Assembly (NCBI GenBank): GCA_016802295.1
Contig: JAESIW010000118.1
Location: 9,727-73,726 of the forward strand
DNA length: 64,000 nucleotides
Origin: Brachionus rotundiformis
Taxonomy: Eukaryota; Rotifera; Eurotatoria; Ploima; Brachionidae
Direction of reading: 5' to 3'
Shown: positions 46,201 to 58,229 of the stretch, piece after piece
How the letters are laid out: every line of letters starts with the position of its first letter
How positions within the stretch are numbered: the first letter of the stretch is position 1
Translations under genes and position numbers: made by a program
Notes under the pieces: generated by a model
Seen by the model: only the letters and a program-made list of their open reading frames with translations
Database searches by the model: none
Told to the model about the DNA's origin: nothing

Positions 46201-46700
46201 AACCATATCTGATTCATCATTATTTAGACTATCAAATAACAAAACACCTAAGTCAGCATTGTTGGAAAAACGACGTAAAGCTGTATATAATCTTTTGAAA
46301 CAATCGACATATCCTTCAGGTAAGTCAATAAATTTTAACAATAGATTTTTAAAATGAAAAAAACTGAGATTTAAATTTTTGTATTACTATCTCTTTAGTT
46401 AAAAAAAATTTTGAACAAAAAAAAACAACACTCTTCTTCATCTTGAATGAATTTTTAATTTCAATAAAAATTAAATTAAAATTAAAAAAAACTTTCTTTT
46501 TAGAGGAAATTATGAATGATTTTTTGAATAAAAACAAGGACTTGTTTAATAACAAACGTGAATTTTTAACAAAATTAAGAGAGGTCAGACAAAAAATAAT
46601 GAATACTGGAACAACAACTATTGATTCAAACAAAATAGCAAATCATACTTTCGACAATCAATTGAATGATTTGAAAGCACAAAAAACAGAGATTTTTTAA
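43206..46700 (+). CDS. CIC: Capicua transcriptional repressor (HMG-box)
   Basis: Default repressor of receptor-tyrosine-kinase/Ras-MAPK target genes, acting in the nucleus. Three exons: 43206-44379, 44436-46319, 46504-46700; 1084 residues. Exon 1 carries a low-complexity Asn-rich start and the CIC N-terminal domain annotated as DUF4819 (about 165-385: AVDLTQWRETRVLAL, INYYPGDIETVNGTLV). Exon 2 has GIRKKFNGKQWRRLC and KESQRKGFCSRHL (about 440-485), then the HMG box (about 720-790: RRPMNAFMIFSKKERPLIHQ, NRAVSKMLGERWYAL). The C1 motif that contacts DNA together with the HMG box is split by the last intron: KRRKAVYNLLKQSTYPS in exon 2 and FLTKLREVRQKIM in exon 3 (about 1000-1060). The linkers are Ser/Asn-rich, with MAPK-type S/T-P sites between HMG box and C1. 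The start codon is not certain. Confidence 0.95.
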
Positions 46701-48074
46701 TTCGATTGTAGTTGTTGCTTCAAAATGATTATTTATTTAAATTAATTAATTAGTTCTCAATATTTTTGATCAATCATTTATATAGATAAATTGGCGGACA
46801 TAAAATCAAATTTATTCGTGACATTATCCCAGTGATTTATTTTACGTCCATTTATTTAGTTATCTGAGAATTTTTTTATAATGTAGTCATAATAGCATCT
46901 TATCATTGCTTTATGTTAATGATGTAAAACTGTATAATTTTTCGTTTAGCATGAGACGTTTTTTATAAAGTTAATTTAATCCGTTTTAATGTTGTGATTA
47001 AAAAAATTTGGGATAGAAAGTAAAAAAGGTAAGTGACAAAATGATCAAATACAAGTTTATTTTCTTTACATGATTGAGAAGTTTTTTGAAACAAAAAATT
47101 TACGCAAACACGATGGCTTGATTTAATCAATATTAATAGAACCGGTCACTTAGTGTACCTATTTTTTTCGTTGACGTGTTAATTTTTTATTCTCAATCAA
47201 TTTTTTTTCTAAAAATTCAAACAATTTTATCTATTTTTTTTTAAAACGCTAAATATTATTAAAATTTTCCGTTTTTTTAATACATTTTAGTAGTAGAAAA
47301 TTATTAAAATTTTAATGATTCTTAAATTAGTTTGAATAAATATTTTTAAAAACTAGTTTCTTTTTATATTGATTTTTTATTAAATAATAAAATATTTCCA
47401 TTTTCTTTGTTTTGGCTAAATGATTTTTGATTAAAATTTAAAAATTATACATTCTTTTGTGCGAATTTATCAGAACTTTTGATAAAAAAAATTTCTAAAA
47501 TTGTAATATTTAACTATCGGGTTTTCTACACTTATTCAATTAAAAACTACCTGATAAGTATTTAAAGAATTAAAAAAAATATTTTGATTTTTAACGGATT
47601 TATTAATTTATTATAGCTTTATTTTTTTTATTATTTGCCTTTATTGTTAGGAACATTAAAATTAAATGAAAAATTGAATTTTTTTATAATTAATCGAAAA
47701 AGAATTTTGTAATTTTTATATAATAAAATAAAATGTTGATCAATTGATCAATGTAAAAACATTATTTGCATTTCCGATAAAAAATATTTTTCCTTAATAA
47801 TTTCAGATTATTTAATGATATTTTGTTTAAATTTTACAATTGTATTTTGTCACTCAAAAGCTAATATGATGTTTGAAATTTTCAAATACTCGATAAATAT
47901 AAAATCTATAATATAATTTCATAAAAAATTAAAATTGGAAGAAAAATGAATAATAAAAACATAATAATTAAAAAATATTGATTTTTATAAATTATTGCTA
48001 GCACTTCATCTTTCATGATTATTTATAGTTTTTTTGTTAATTCTTAGCTAATATATTTGGTTAAGATTTTAGAG
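46701..48074. other. Intergenic between capicua and Cav2
   Basis: 1.4 kb of AT-rich sequence. An upstream non-coding or short coding first exon of the Cav2 gene could be hidden here. No other feature seen. Confidence 0.45.
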
Positions 48075-51000
48075 ATGCTGGATGCGATAGCCATAGCGAA
48101 AGCTAGTCAATTTCAATTTGAAAATGACATTGAAAATGAAAACAATGCAACTTATGAAAATTCTACTTATTATAAAGTTTTTTCGAATTTTAAGCGATTG
48201 ATCAGTTTACCATGTCAAAATAATCGATCATTATTTATATTTTCTGAAGAGAACATTATCAGAAAATATGCTAAGCTTATTATAGAATGGGGACCTTTCG
48301 AATATATGGTTCTATTGACAATAATAGCAAATTGTGTAGTTTTAGCTTTAGAAGAACATTTGCCTAATCACGATAAAACTCCACTTGCCATATCTCTCGA
48401 ATCGACAGAAAAATATTTTTTGGCTATTTTTTGTGTTGAAGCCACATTAAAAATTATAGCATTGGGATTAGTTTTGCATAAAAATTCATATTTAAGAAGC
48501 ATTTGGAATATTATGGATTATACAGTAGTTGTTACTGGTTTTATCACAATTTTCGTATCTACGGATGGTACTAATTTTGACTTAAGAACTCTAAGAGCAG
48601 TGCGTGTTTTGCGTCCTCTAAAACTAGTATCTGGAATACCTAGTTTACAAGTTGTAGTAAAATCAATAATAAAAGCAATGGCACCATTATTACAAATAGC
48701 TTTGCTTGTTTTGTTCGCAATTGTTATTTTTGCTATTATAGGACTAGAATTTTATAATGGTATATTTCACGCAACTTGTTACAATGTAACTACAATGGAA
48801 ACATTCATCGTGCCAGGAGAAGGAGAATTACGTCCATGTAGTAATTCCCATTCGAATGGTTTCACATGCGTTAATGAACGTTTCAAAAAGTCTGAAGATA
48901 TAGAATGCTTAGAAGGAAAATGGGAAGGTCCAAACTATGGAATTACATCATTTGATAATATAGGATATGCTATGTTAACAGTATTTCAATGTATAACAAT
49001 GGAAGGATGGACAACCATTCTTTATTATGTAAATTTAATATTATTTTATAAAACATTCTATAATATAAACAAAAAAATATATATTAAATTAGAAATATCG
49101 TGTAAAATTTTCCTTAATAAATTATTCATTTATAATTAAGACAAATGATTCATTGGGCAATCGTTTCAATTGGATGTATTTCATTCCATTGATTGTGTTA
49201 GGGTCTTTTTTTATGCTGAATTTAGTTTTGGGAGTTCTTAGCGGTGAATTTGCCAAAGAGAGAGAAAAAGTAGAGTCTAGACGAACTTATCTAAAAATGA
49301 GACGACAAAATCAAATGGATAATGAACTTCATGGCTACATTGACTGGATTTGTAAAGCTGGTAATTTTAAATAAACTAGCTTAATTAAAGCTGTTAAAAT
49401 TGATTCGATTTTAAAAAATCATCTGATCAAAATCAGTTCTAAAAGCTTTAAATAATTTAGACTAAAATTTATCTTAAATTTATTTTAAAAACAGAAGAGG
49501 CAATTTTGACTGAGGAGAAAACTACCGAATTCGAACGTCGGCATATAATGGAAAGTATGTTCTAATAGCATCTATAAATATTTTGTTGCTAATTCTTAAA
49601 CCATAGCGAGACGAAATTATGCAATGAAAAAAATGAAACCCGGAGGTAAACAAAATAGTGAAGAAAATGAAGACGAATTGGATATGGACACAGCTTTTGG
49701 AAGAAACGAAGGATCAAATTCAAACGATCCAAATTCAAAAGAAAAAGTTCATTCTAAGTTTTTTCGTTTTCGTCGTCAAGAACGTAGAATCAGATTTTTT
49801 GTTAGAAGAACTGTGAAAACACAAAGCTTTTATTGGACTGTTATTGTTCTTGTATTCTTAAATTCTTTGTGTGTTGCGGTTGAACATAATGATCAACCAA
49901 ATTGGCTAACTGATTTTTTATTCTATGCAGAATTTGTTTTTCTTGGAACTTTTATTTCTGAAATGCTAATTAAAATTTATGGCTTGGGATCTAGGGTGTA
50001 TTTTCACTCCTCATTCAATAAATTTGATTGCATTGTAATAGTCGGTAGCATTTTCGAAGTTATATTTACTGCGATTTATCCTGATCAATCTTTTGGCATT
50101 TCAGTTCTAAGATCATTACGTTTGCTTCGAATATTTAAAGTAACACGTTACTGGGCTTCGTTAAGAAACTTGGTCATATCATTATTAAATTCAATGCGTT
50201 CTATTATCAGTCTTTTGTTTCTTCTTTTTTTATTTATTCTTATATTTGCTTTGTTAGGAATGCAATTATTCGGAGGAGAGTAAGTTTGATTATTTTTACA
50301 TTTAAACTATTTATATATTTAATTGATAATTAAGATGGAATTTTGAAGACGATACTCCAGCAGCTAATTTTAATAGATTTCCTATTGCGTTATTGACAGT
50401 TTTTCAAATTCTTACAGGAGAAGACTGGAATGAAATAATGTATAACGGAATCAGATCGAGAGGAGGACCATATTCTTGGGGGGCTCTTGCAAGCGTATAT
50501 TTTATAGTGCTTGTTTTGTTTGGAAATTGTAATTTTCTAATAGACTAATATTATATATAATTAATAATATTATTTCTCTTAAGATACATTATTGAATGTT
50601 TTCTTGGCTATTGCTGTTGATAATTTGGCAACAGCTCAAGAAATGACAAATGAGCAAGAAGAAGCTGAAGCTTTAGCCAAAGAACAGAAAGAAAAAATTG
50701 TTGCTAAAGAAGCAAATATGTTTTTGCCCAATTCTTTTATAGCTCCACAAAATACACCTGACGATATAAATAAAACAAATGACGATAAAGCAAAAAATAT
50801 CAAAACATCAAATAATACTCAAAATTCAACAGTTTCTAATAATTTAATCGCAAACTCAATGATCAAATCCGAAAAAAAAAATAACGATGAACTAAATGTA
50901 GAAAAAATGGTTTACCGAAAAGTTGATTTAGACTATATTCCTGGTCTTGATGACGATTTAAAAGTGATATTACCGGCATCATTCGAAGCTTCATTAGCAA

Positions 51001-54000
51001 ATGGGGTATTTGAAACAGTTGACGAAAAGCTCAATAATGAAAAAAAAGTTGAATTAGAAGATAAGCCTAAGATAGAGCAACAGACAGATGAAGAAAATGG
51101 TCCGCGTCCCATTTTACCTTATAGTTCAATGTTTATATTTGGAACAGAAAACTGCATTCGTAAAGCAATTCATTTTATCGTTACTCTTAAATACTTTGAT
51201 ACTTTGATTATGGCAGTTATCTGTGGCAGTTCTATTGCACTAGCGACTGAAGATCCAGTAGATGAAAATTCACCACGAAATAAAATTTTAAATTACTTAG
51301 ATTATGGATTTACTGCAGTTTTTACAGTGGAAATGATTCTTAAGATAATTGATTTGGGAGTAATACTGCATCCAGGCTCTTATTTCAGAGATATATGGAA
51401 CTTCTTAGATGCAACCGTAGTTATATGTGCTCTTTTTGCTTTTGCATTTAGTGAATCAGAATCAGCTGGAAAAAATCTAAATACTATAAAATCTTTAAGA
51501 GTTCTTCGTGTTCTAAGACCACTTAAAACAATCAATCGTGTACCAAAATTAAAAGCTGTTTTTGATTGTGTTGTGAACTCGTTGAAAAATGTCTTTAATA
51601 TCCTAATAGTTTATATGCTTTTTAATTTTATTTTTGCTGTTATTGCAGTTCAACTCTTCCGTGGTAAATTTTTTTACTGTACTGATTTATCCAAGTTAAC
51701 CGAACATGAATGTCAGGGACAATTCTTCTCTTATGATCATGATCCTAGAATTCCAACAATAGAGCAACGGAAATGGCAAAGATGGGAGTTCCATTATGAC
51801 AATGTCCTTTATGCATTTTTATCTCTATTTACAGTACAAACGGGAGAAGGATGGCCAGCGTAAATTTTTTAGAACTTATTTAAAAAATAATTTAAAAGCT
51901 TTTTTTTTCTAAAGAATATTGGAACATTCAATTGAGTCAACAAAAGTTGGCTATGGACCATTACCTCAGAATAGAATGGAGATGGCTTTTTTCTATGTTA
52001 TCTATTTTATCGTTTTTCCTTTCTTTTTTGTCAATATATTCGTGGCCTTGATAATCATTACATTTCAAGAGCAAGGAGAAAAAGAACTTGAAGAAGCAGA
52101 AATTAATAAAAATCAAGTAAGAAACATTTTAATTGTATTAATACGCTATTTATATTACAGTCAACTTGCTTTATTTAAAATTCCTTTGTATAAAGTTTTA
52201 TCGTACAGGTCAGTTTTTTTTTATTCGTCTTTTCTATTGTTTTTTACTTTAGTTGAATTATAGCTTGTTATTTAGAATACTATTAAAAAACATATAAAAT
52301 AACGTGAGATGACTGTGTTTAAACAAGATATCTATTATTTTTTTAAAATACATTAAGAAATCTTGTATGGATTTTGCAATTAATGCGAAACCAATCGAAC
52401 GCTATATACCAACTAATAAAAATTCAATAAATTACAAAATTTGGCAATTTGTAGTATCAACTGGTTTTGAATATTTTATTTTATTTCTTATCACTTGTAA
52501 TACTATTATTCTAATGATGAAATGGCATAACCAACCGGAAAACATAAAAACAGTTTTAAAATATCTTAACATTATTTTCACAACACTATTCACATTCGAG
52601 TGCGTTTTAAAAATAATTGGTTTTGGATTTAAAGATTATTTTCGAGATCCCTGGAATATATTCGATTTCATTACCGTTATCGGTTCAATTACAGACGTAA
52701 TTGTGTCTGAACTTAGTGAAATTTCGCGAAATATAAAAAATGATTTAACAGGTCCATATTCATATTTGCCTATTTCCAATCAAAATCAGAAAAAAATTGC
52801 AACAATAAATTTAGGATTTCTCCGTCTATTCAGAGCAGCACGTTTAATCAAATTGTTACGTCAGGGATATACAATAAGAATATTACTATGGACTTTTGTT
52901 CAATCATTTAAGGCCCTTCCTTATGTTTGCTTACTAATTGCTATGCTGTTTTTTATTTATGCAATAATAGGCATGCAAGTATTCGGAAATATAAAATTAG
53001 ATTCAGAAGGCGCCATAAATCGACACAATAACTTTCAAAATTTCCCTCAAGCATTAATGCTTTTGTTTAGATGTGCCACTGGTGAAAGTTGGCAAGAAAT
53101 AATGAGATCATGCCTAGGAGGAGCTGAATGTGAACCAAAATCATCAGACGAAAATTCTAACTCAAATAGAAAGTGTGGTTTAGATTTTGCTTATGCTTAT
53201 TTTTGCAGTTTTATTTTCCTTTCATCTTTTTTAATGTTGAATTTATTTGTTGCTGTAATTATGGATAATTTCGATTATTTAACTAGAGATTCTTCAATTC
53301 TTGGAGCCCATCATTTAGATGAATATATCAGAGCTTGGGCTGATATAGATCCTGGTGGATCTGGTAAAGTTTTCTATAAAGATATGTATAAAATGTTGCT
53401 CAACATGGAACCTCCAGTCGGTTTTGGAGCTAAATGTCCCAAAATTTTAGCTTATAGAAGACTTATCAGAATGAATATGCCAGTTGATGAAAATGGAAAT
53501 GTACACTTTACCACAACTTTGTTCGCATTAATTCGAGAATCATTAGGAATAAAAATGAGACAAGATGCAGATGAGATGGACAAAGCTGATGAAGAGTTAA
53601 GAGAAACTATTAGTAAGCTCTGGCCTCTACAGGCTTCAAAAAAGATGGATATTCTGGTGCCTCCAAAATCAGAACTTCACGGTTGTCATGGTAAAAGGAA
53701 GCTTACTGTTGGAAAAATTTATGCTGGAATGTTGATTCTAGAAAATTATAGATCATATAAGCAATCTTTAGAAAAATACGGCGAAGCTAGACCGGTTTTT
53801 AAATTTTATCTAAAGGTTATCTAAAATTAAAAATTAAATGACTTTAACTTTAAGCGTCAATCTTCTTTTTTCAACAAAATAATGGGTGTCGTTCGAAGCA
53901 ATGCATCACAAAATAAATCAAATAGCACATTGAATATTGATGAATTTGATTCATTATCCAAAAGAAATTCCCATTTTAAAAGAAATTCTTTTAGAGTAAT

Positions 54001-55336
54001 AATTTTTAATTTCTAATAGTTACAAAATTACAAAATTTTAATCAAAATAGAAATATATTTATTTTATGAAATATATTTTATAATTGTTATTTTTTAATTA
54101 AGAATAATTCTCAAAATGCAAATGAAAAAAATAACACCGATCAAATAAAATCATTTATTAAATCAATCTCATCTACAAAAATACAAGATGATCAAGTAAG
54201 TAGCCAAATAAACAATTAAAATTATAATCATTATAACATTTTTCTCAAAAAAAGAACACAATAACAGATAAAATAGATAATTCGTCTCAGATATCACAGA
54301 AAGATAAAAATTCGAATAATGAATTAATAGAACTCGATAATTCTAAACCAACTGCAACCGATTCTTCTCTGTTGAAAGTACCAAATTTGAATTCAAATAA
54401 AATCCCATCAATAATGAACATTTCAGCCAAAACTCCTCTTATTCGCGATTTGAATGTTGGTTATCAGTCGATCGATGAAACTTCTAAGATAAGCAGAAAT
54501 CATCCTTTTGAACTTTCATTTAAAGAATCTTCATCAGATCAAAATTCAACCTATAAAGTATATTTGTTTTATAAACAAAATATTTTTAATATATATTATA
54601 TAAATAAATTTAGGATCAAGAAGGAGTACAAAATTCAGGAATTAATCCAAATTTTTCAAAGCGGCCACCACCAGCACCTGTTTATCATCCAGCAAGAAAT
54701 AATAATTTTGACATGTCCAAAACAGTTACTTCAATTGTTGATAATTGGGAAGCTGATTTAGCTAAACATGTTAAGCGTCGCCCTTCAGGTCAATTTGAAT
54801 CATATCCTCACCCCCTTTTAGCTGCTGCTTTAATGGAAGATAAAAAGCATCCAGCTAAGCTAGCAAGCACAGATTCCAAAAATTTAAGGAATTATTTATA
54901 CAAGAAAAAGAACAGCAATGAGAGTAATAAACTTAGTAATTCACCTTCAATATCTCCTAGTTATTCAAATTCTATCTCTCGTTCACCATCTCCCATGGAA
55001 CAAAAATACTCGAATTACAAAACTAATTCAAGATCGCCAAGTCCAATTTTTAAATCAAATTTTGAGTATGGTCAATACAGAAAACTTCCAAATATTCCAT
55101 TAGAAAATCAAAAATTGTCATTCCTAAATGAACATTCAGCTGTGAACAGCAACAAAGGAAAAAATAATAATAAAGAAGAACACTTTCGAATTCAGCCAAC
55201 AATACCTTTATTAAATGAAAAACAAATAAAATCTCAATCTAATATTGGCTCAAAAAATAGTGAATATAGACTCGAATATGAAAATTCACCAATTTATGAA
55301 GACGATGATTCAGATCAAAATGAAATTTGGTTCTAA
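48075..55336 (+). CDS. Voltage-gated calcium channel alpha1 subunit, Cav2 type
   Basis: Presynaptic high-voltage-activated calcium channel pore (cacophony/UNC-2 type). Twelve exons: 48075-49028, 49141-49360, 49495-49554, 49607-50279, 50335-50528, 50584-51859, 51915-52116, 52358-53815, 53855-53995, 54103-54195, 54255-54557, 54614-55336; 2098 residues. Four six-segment repeats are complete, with S4 arrays (for example LRAVRVLRPLKLVSGIPSLQ) and pore glutamates in TMEGWT, TGEDWN, TGEGWP and TGESWQ, the EEEE locus of calcium selectivity. The beta-subunit-binding AID in the I-II linker is split by an intron (NELHGYIDWICKA + EE). The EF-hand/pre-IQ region follows repeat IV. The tail is Ser/Asn/Pro-rich, with an SH3-type KRPPPAP stretch, and ends EIWF. 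The QxxER G-beta-gamma motif is not conserved. The N-terminus may extend into an upstream exon. Confidence 0.95.
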
Positions 55337-55605
55337 AAGTAAAAACTATTCACACAATTTAAATAATTAAAAGATAATTCAGATTGAATAAATAAATAAT
55401 TTTTTTGTAGTTTAATATTGTTAAAGATATTTTTTTTTTGTTTTTTTTTATTTAATTTAAAAATAAATTTAATATACATGAAATTAATAAGAACGTTATT
55501 ATTAAAAAGTACTGATTTTTAGATTTAAGTTAGTAAAGAATTTAATTATTATAGAATAAAAATTAAGTTTTATTAACTTTATTTAAAAACTATCTAAATC
55601 AAATT

Positions 55606-57603
55606 TTAAATAATAAATAAATCTCCGTAACAAGAACTACATATAACTGTTTCGGTCTTAAATTTGTTAATTTTTTCGTCAATTTGATCGTCTTTATTTT
55701 TTTCATTTAAATTTTCAGCGATTGGAATGTTGCTTTCGGAAAACGAGGATTTTGTATTTTTTTGATAATTTTGAGTTAAATCCAACAAAATTTTTTTTAT
55801 TGTACTTAGAATAAAGTTGATTCTTTGATCGATTTCATCATTTTTATTGGTATTTTTTTCATCTTGTATGCTTATTAAAGTAGCGATTAGATTATTAATT
55901 TCAACAAAAGCAAGTTTATATATATTTAAATATGATGATAAATCTCGGATAAAGTCATCTTTTATTTTATATTTTTCATTTAATTTTCCTCGTTCAATTT
56001 GATACATAGTTATATAATCAACAATAGTTTCAGTTTCAAATTCTAACTGCTCAATGATATGTTCTAGTTCGCTGTTTCGCTCTTTTAGCTGAACGTTCTC
56101 CTCCATTACTAGTGTAAACTTTTTTTCGACAAGTTTCATATTATTTAAATAATTTAAAACTGTTTCTTTAGATGTTGGTTGCCCTTCAACGATTATAGTT
56201 TCTGACTTAGATGATGAGTCTTTAATTTCTTCTGTAGTAATATCTTCACGATTGGTGTTCTCTTTTTTCACCTCTAACTCATCAATCTGTGTATTTAATG
56301 ATTTTGAGTTTGGTTTTATAGTGTTCATTTGATCATAATTATTTTCGATATTTTTTTCATCAATTTGAATCAACTTTTCATTTTTAGAATTTTCGATTAT
56401 CAATTTTAATTCAACAATATTGTCTTTCATTTTTAAATTTTCTTCTTCGAGTATTTCTAAATTCTTCTTCAGTTCATTATTTTGTTTTAAAATTCTACTA
56501 ATTGTTTGCTTGTTATTATGAGATTCTTCAACTAAAATATTAAAATTCGCTCTCTCATTTTCAAAATTATTTATCTGACAGTTTAAGTCGTCAATTTCTT
56601 TATTCTTATTTTCCACTAGCTCTTGTAAACCAGTTTGTTCTTTGAGTAAAATATCAATTTGTTGTTTAAAATATTTGATTTCATTTTCTAACAATTCCAT
56701 TTTAGGGTATGATTCAATATTTTGAACTTTTGTGATTTTGTTATCGGTTTGTTCCTCTTTTATCTTTTTAATTTCTAAATTTAATGAATCAATTTTCAAA
56801 AATGACTCTTCACGTTCGTCAGTCAATTTATTAATTTGGTCGACTAGATTCTCGACTTGTTTTTGCAAGCCATCTACATAAGATTGATACTCATTTTTTA
56901 TTTCCTCTTTTTGCTGATTAATGCTCTTTTCTAATTCATTAATTCTATTTTTATGGCTCGAATTTTCAGCTTTGAGTTTCTCATTTTCTTCATCGAAATT
57001 CGATTGATTAAGAGTTTGAAGATTTTCGATTTGATTTTTAAGTTTGGAAACAAGCTCAATCAATTCAGCAGCTTCTTTGTTTTTTTTTTCGAGCTTTTGA
57101 TTCAATTCTTCAATTTGAATATTCTGATCGCTAAATTTCAGTTCGGTGCATTCAAATATATTTCTTTCATCATTTTGAATCAATTTATCAGATTCTAATT
57201 TCTGAACTAATTTCTCTAATTCTGTAATTTTTTGCCTGGATGCTTTCAAACGACCTGTTAATTCATCACATTCGTCCTGACGTTTATCACATTTTTTAAT
57301 TTGTTGATTTAATTTTGATTGTAGTTCTGTTTTTTCAGCTACAAGAATACCTATTGTTTGAACTTGAAGTTTAAGTTGATCTTTTATTTGATCGAAACCA
57401 AGATCAGTATCTTTAAATGACGAAACATTTAATTTATATGAATCTGATACAATCGAATTGGTAATTAGTTGGTCAGTGTCTGAAATTTTATCTAAAGACT
57501 GATTTTCGATCGGAACATTACGTTTTTTAAATTCTTTTAGCTTTAGCTTGGCGGCAGCAATTTTTTCGTCCTTTTCCTTAATATCTTGCTGATTATTTAG
57601 CAT
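55606..57603 (-). CDS. GOLGA2: Golgin GM130 (golgin subfamily A member 2)
   Basis: Cis-Golgi tethering golgin that binds p115 through its N-terminus and GRASP65 through its C-terminus. Single exon, 665 residues, nearly all coiled coil. Orthology is shown by the basic N-terminus IAAAKLKLKEFKKRN, the QTIGILVAEKTELQSKL block followed by GRLKASRQKITELEKL (about residues 80-135), KQTISRILKQNNELKKNLE (about 365-385), and the C-terminal KERNSELEHIIEQLEFETETI with VDYITMYQIERGKL (about 505-550). The protein is shorter than the human one (about 1000) mainly through a reduced middle coiled coil. The extreme C-terminus ends GDLFII, a hydrophobic end compatible with the GRASP PDZ-type contact made by vertebrate GM130. 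Convergent with Cav2, 270 bp apart. Confidence 0.9.
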   Translation of the reverse strand: MLNNQQDIKEKDEKIAAAKLKLKEFKKRNVPIENQSLDKISDTDQLITNSIVSDSYKLNVSSFKDTDLGFDQIKDQLKLQVQTIGILVAEKTELQSKLNQQIKKCDKRQDECDELTGRLKASRQKITELEKLVQKLESDKLIQNDERNIFECTELKFSDQNIQIEELNQKLEKKNKEAAELIELVSKLKNQIENLQTLNQSNFDEENEKLKAENSSHKNRINELEKSINQQKEEIKNEYQSYVDGLQKQVENLVDQINKLTDEREESFLKIDSLNLEIKKIKEEQTDNKITKVQNIESYPKMELLENEIKYFKQQIDILLKEQTGLQELVENKNKEIDDLNCQINNFENERANFNILVEESHNNKQTISRILKQNNELKKNLEILEEENLKMKDNIVELKLIIENSKNEKLIQIDEKNIENNYDQMNTIKPNSKSLNTQIDELEVKKENTNREDITTEEIKDSSSKSETIIVEGQPTSKETVLNYLNNMKLVEKKFTLVMEENVQLKERNSELEHIIEQLEFETETIVDYITMYQIERGKLNEKYKIKDDFIRDLSSYLNIYKLAFVEINNLIATLISIQDEKNTNKNDEIDQRINFILSTIKKILLDLTQNYQKNTKSSFSESNIPIAENLNEKNKDDQIDEKINKFKTETVICSSCYGDLFII

Positions 57604-58229
57604 TTTAATTAGTTGGTGTTTTGATGACGAAAATTTTTAAAAATCTAAAAATATGTGATGTTTGAATAAGTCTTTAATTTTTATACACGTTAAGAGTTTT
57701 AGTAAAATATAAAATATTTCAATTCAACTTTATTTCTAAATATGCTAATTTTATTAAATTGTAATATTAATTTGAAAAATATCTAAAATAAGAAAAAAAA
57801 TTAATTGATGATATTTGTCTATTTTGATTGTAAAGTACGAGAAAAAAGTATTATTTTTTGATTTAAATTGAGTTATTAAAAATTTTAATAGTGAAATAAT
57901 TTTTTTTTTAATAAAACTTTTTTTAAATACTTAGTTAAAATTTATGTTATAGAGATTTTTGAACTCATGTTTTTTTTTGTGTTTTTATAAGTTTTTATTG
58001 AAATTTATGAGATTTCTAAAGAATTTTAAAAGACCAAATCTAATGAAAAACTTATCAATTTTTTTAAAATTTTATTTAAATAATTTGAAAAAAAACATTT
58101 GAAAAATTTTTTTTGTTATATAAAATTTTAAGTACATTTTCTCTCAATTATTATCATATTTAAATTACTATAGCTTTATTTTTTATTCTTTTTTATTTAT
58201 TAAAAAATTATAATCCATATATGAAAATT
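57604..58229. other. Intergenic, AT-rich
   Basis: Spacer between PLC epsilon and GM130, both minus strand. Poly(T)/poly(A) runs only. Confidence 0.5.
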
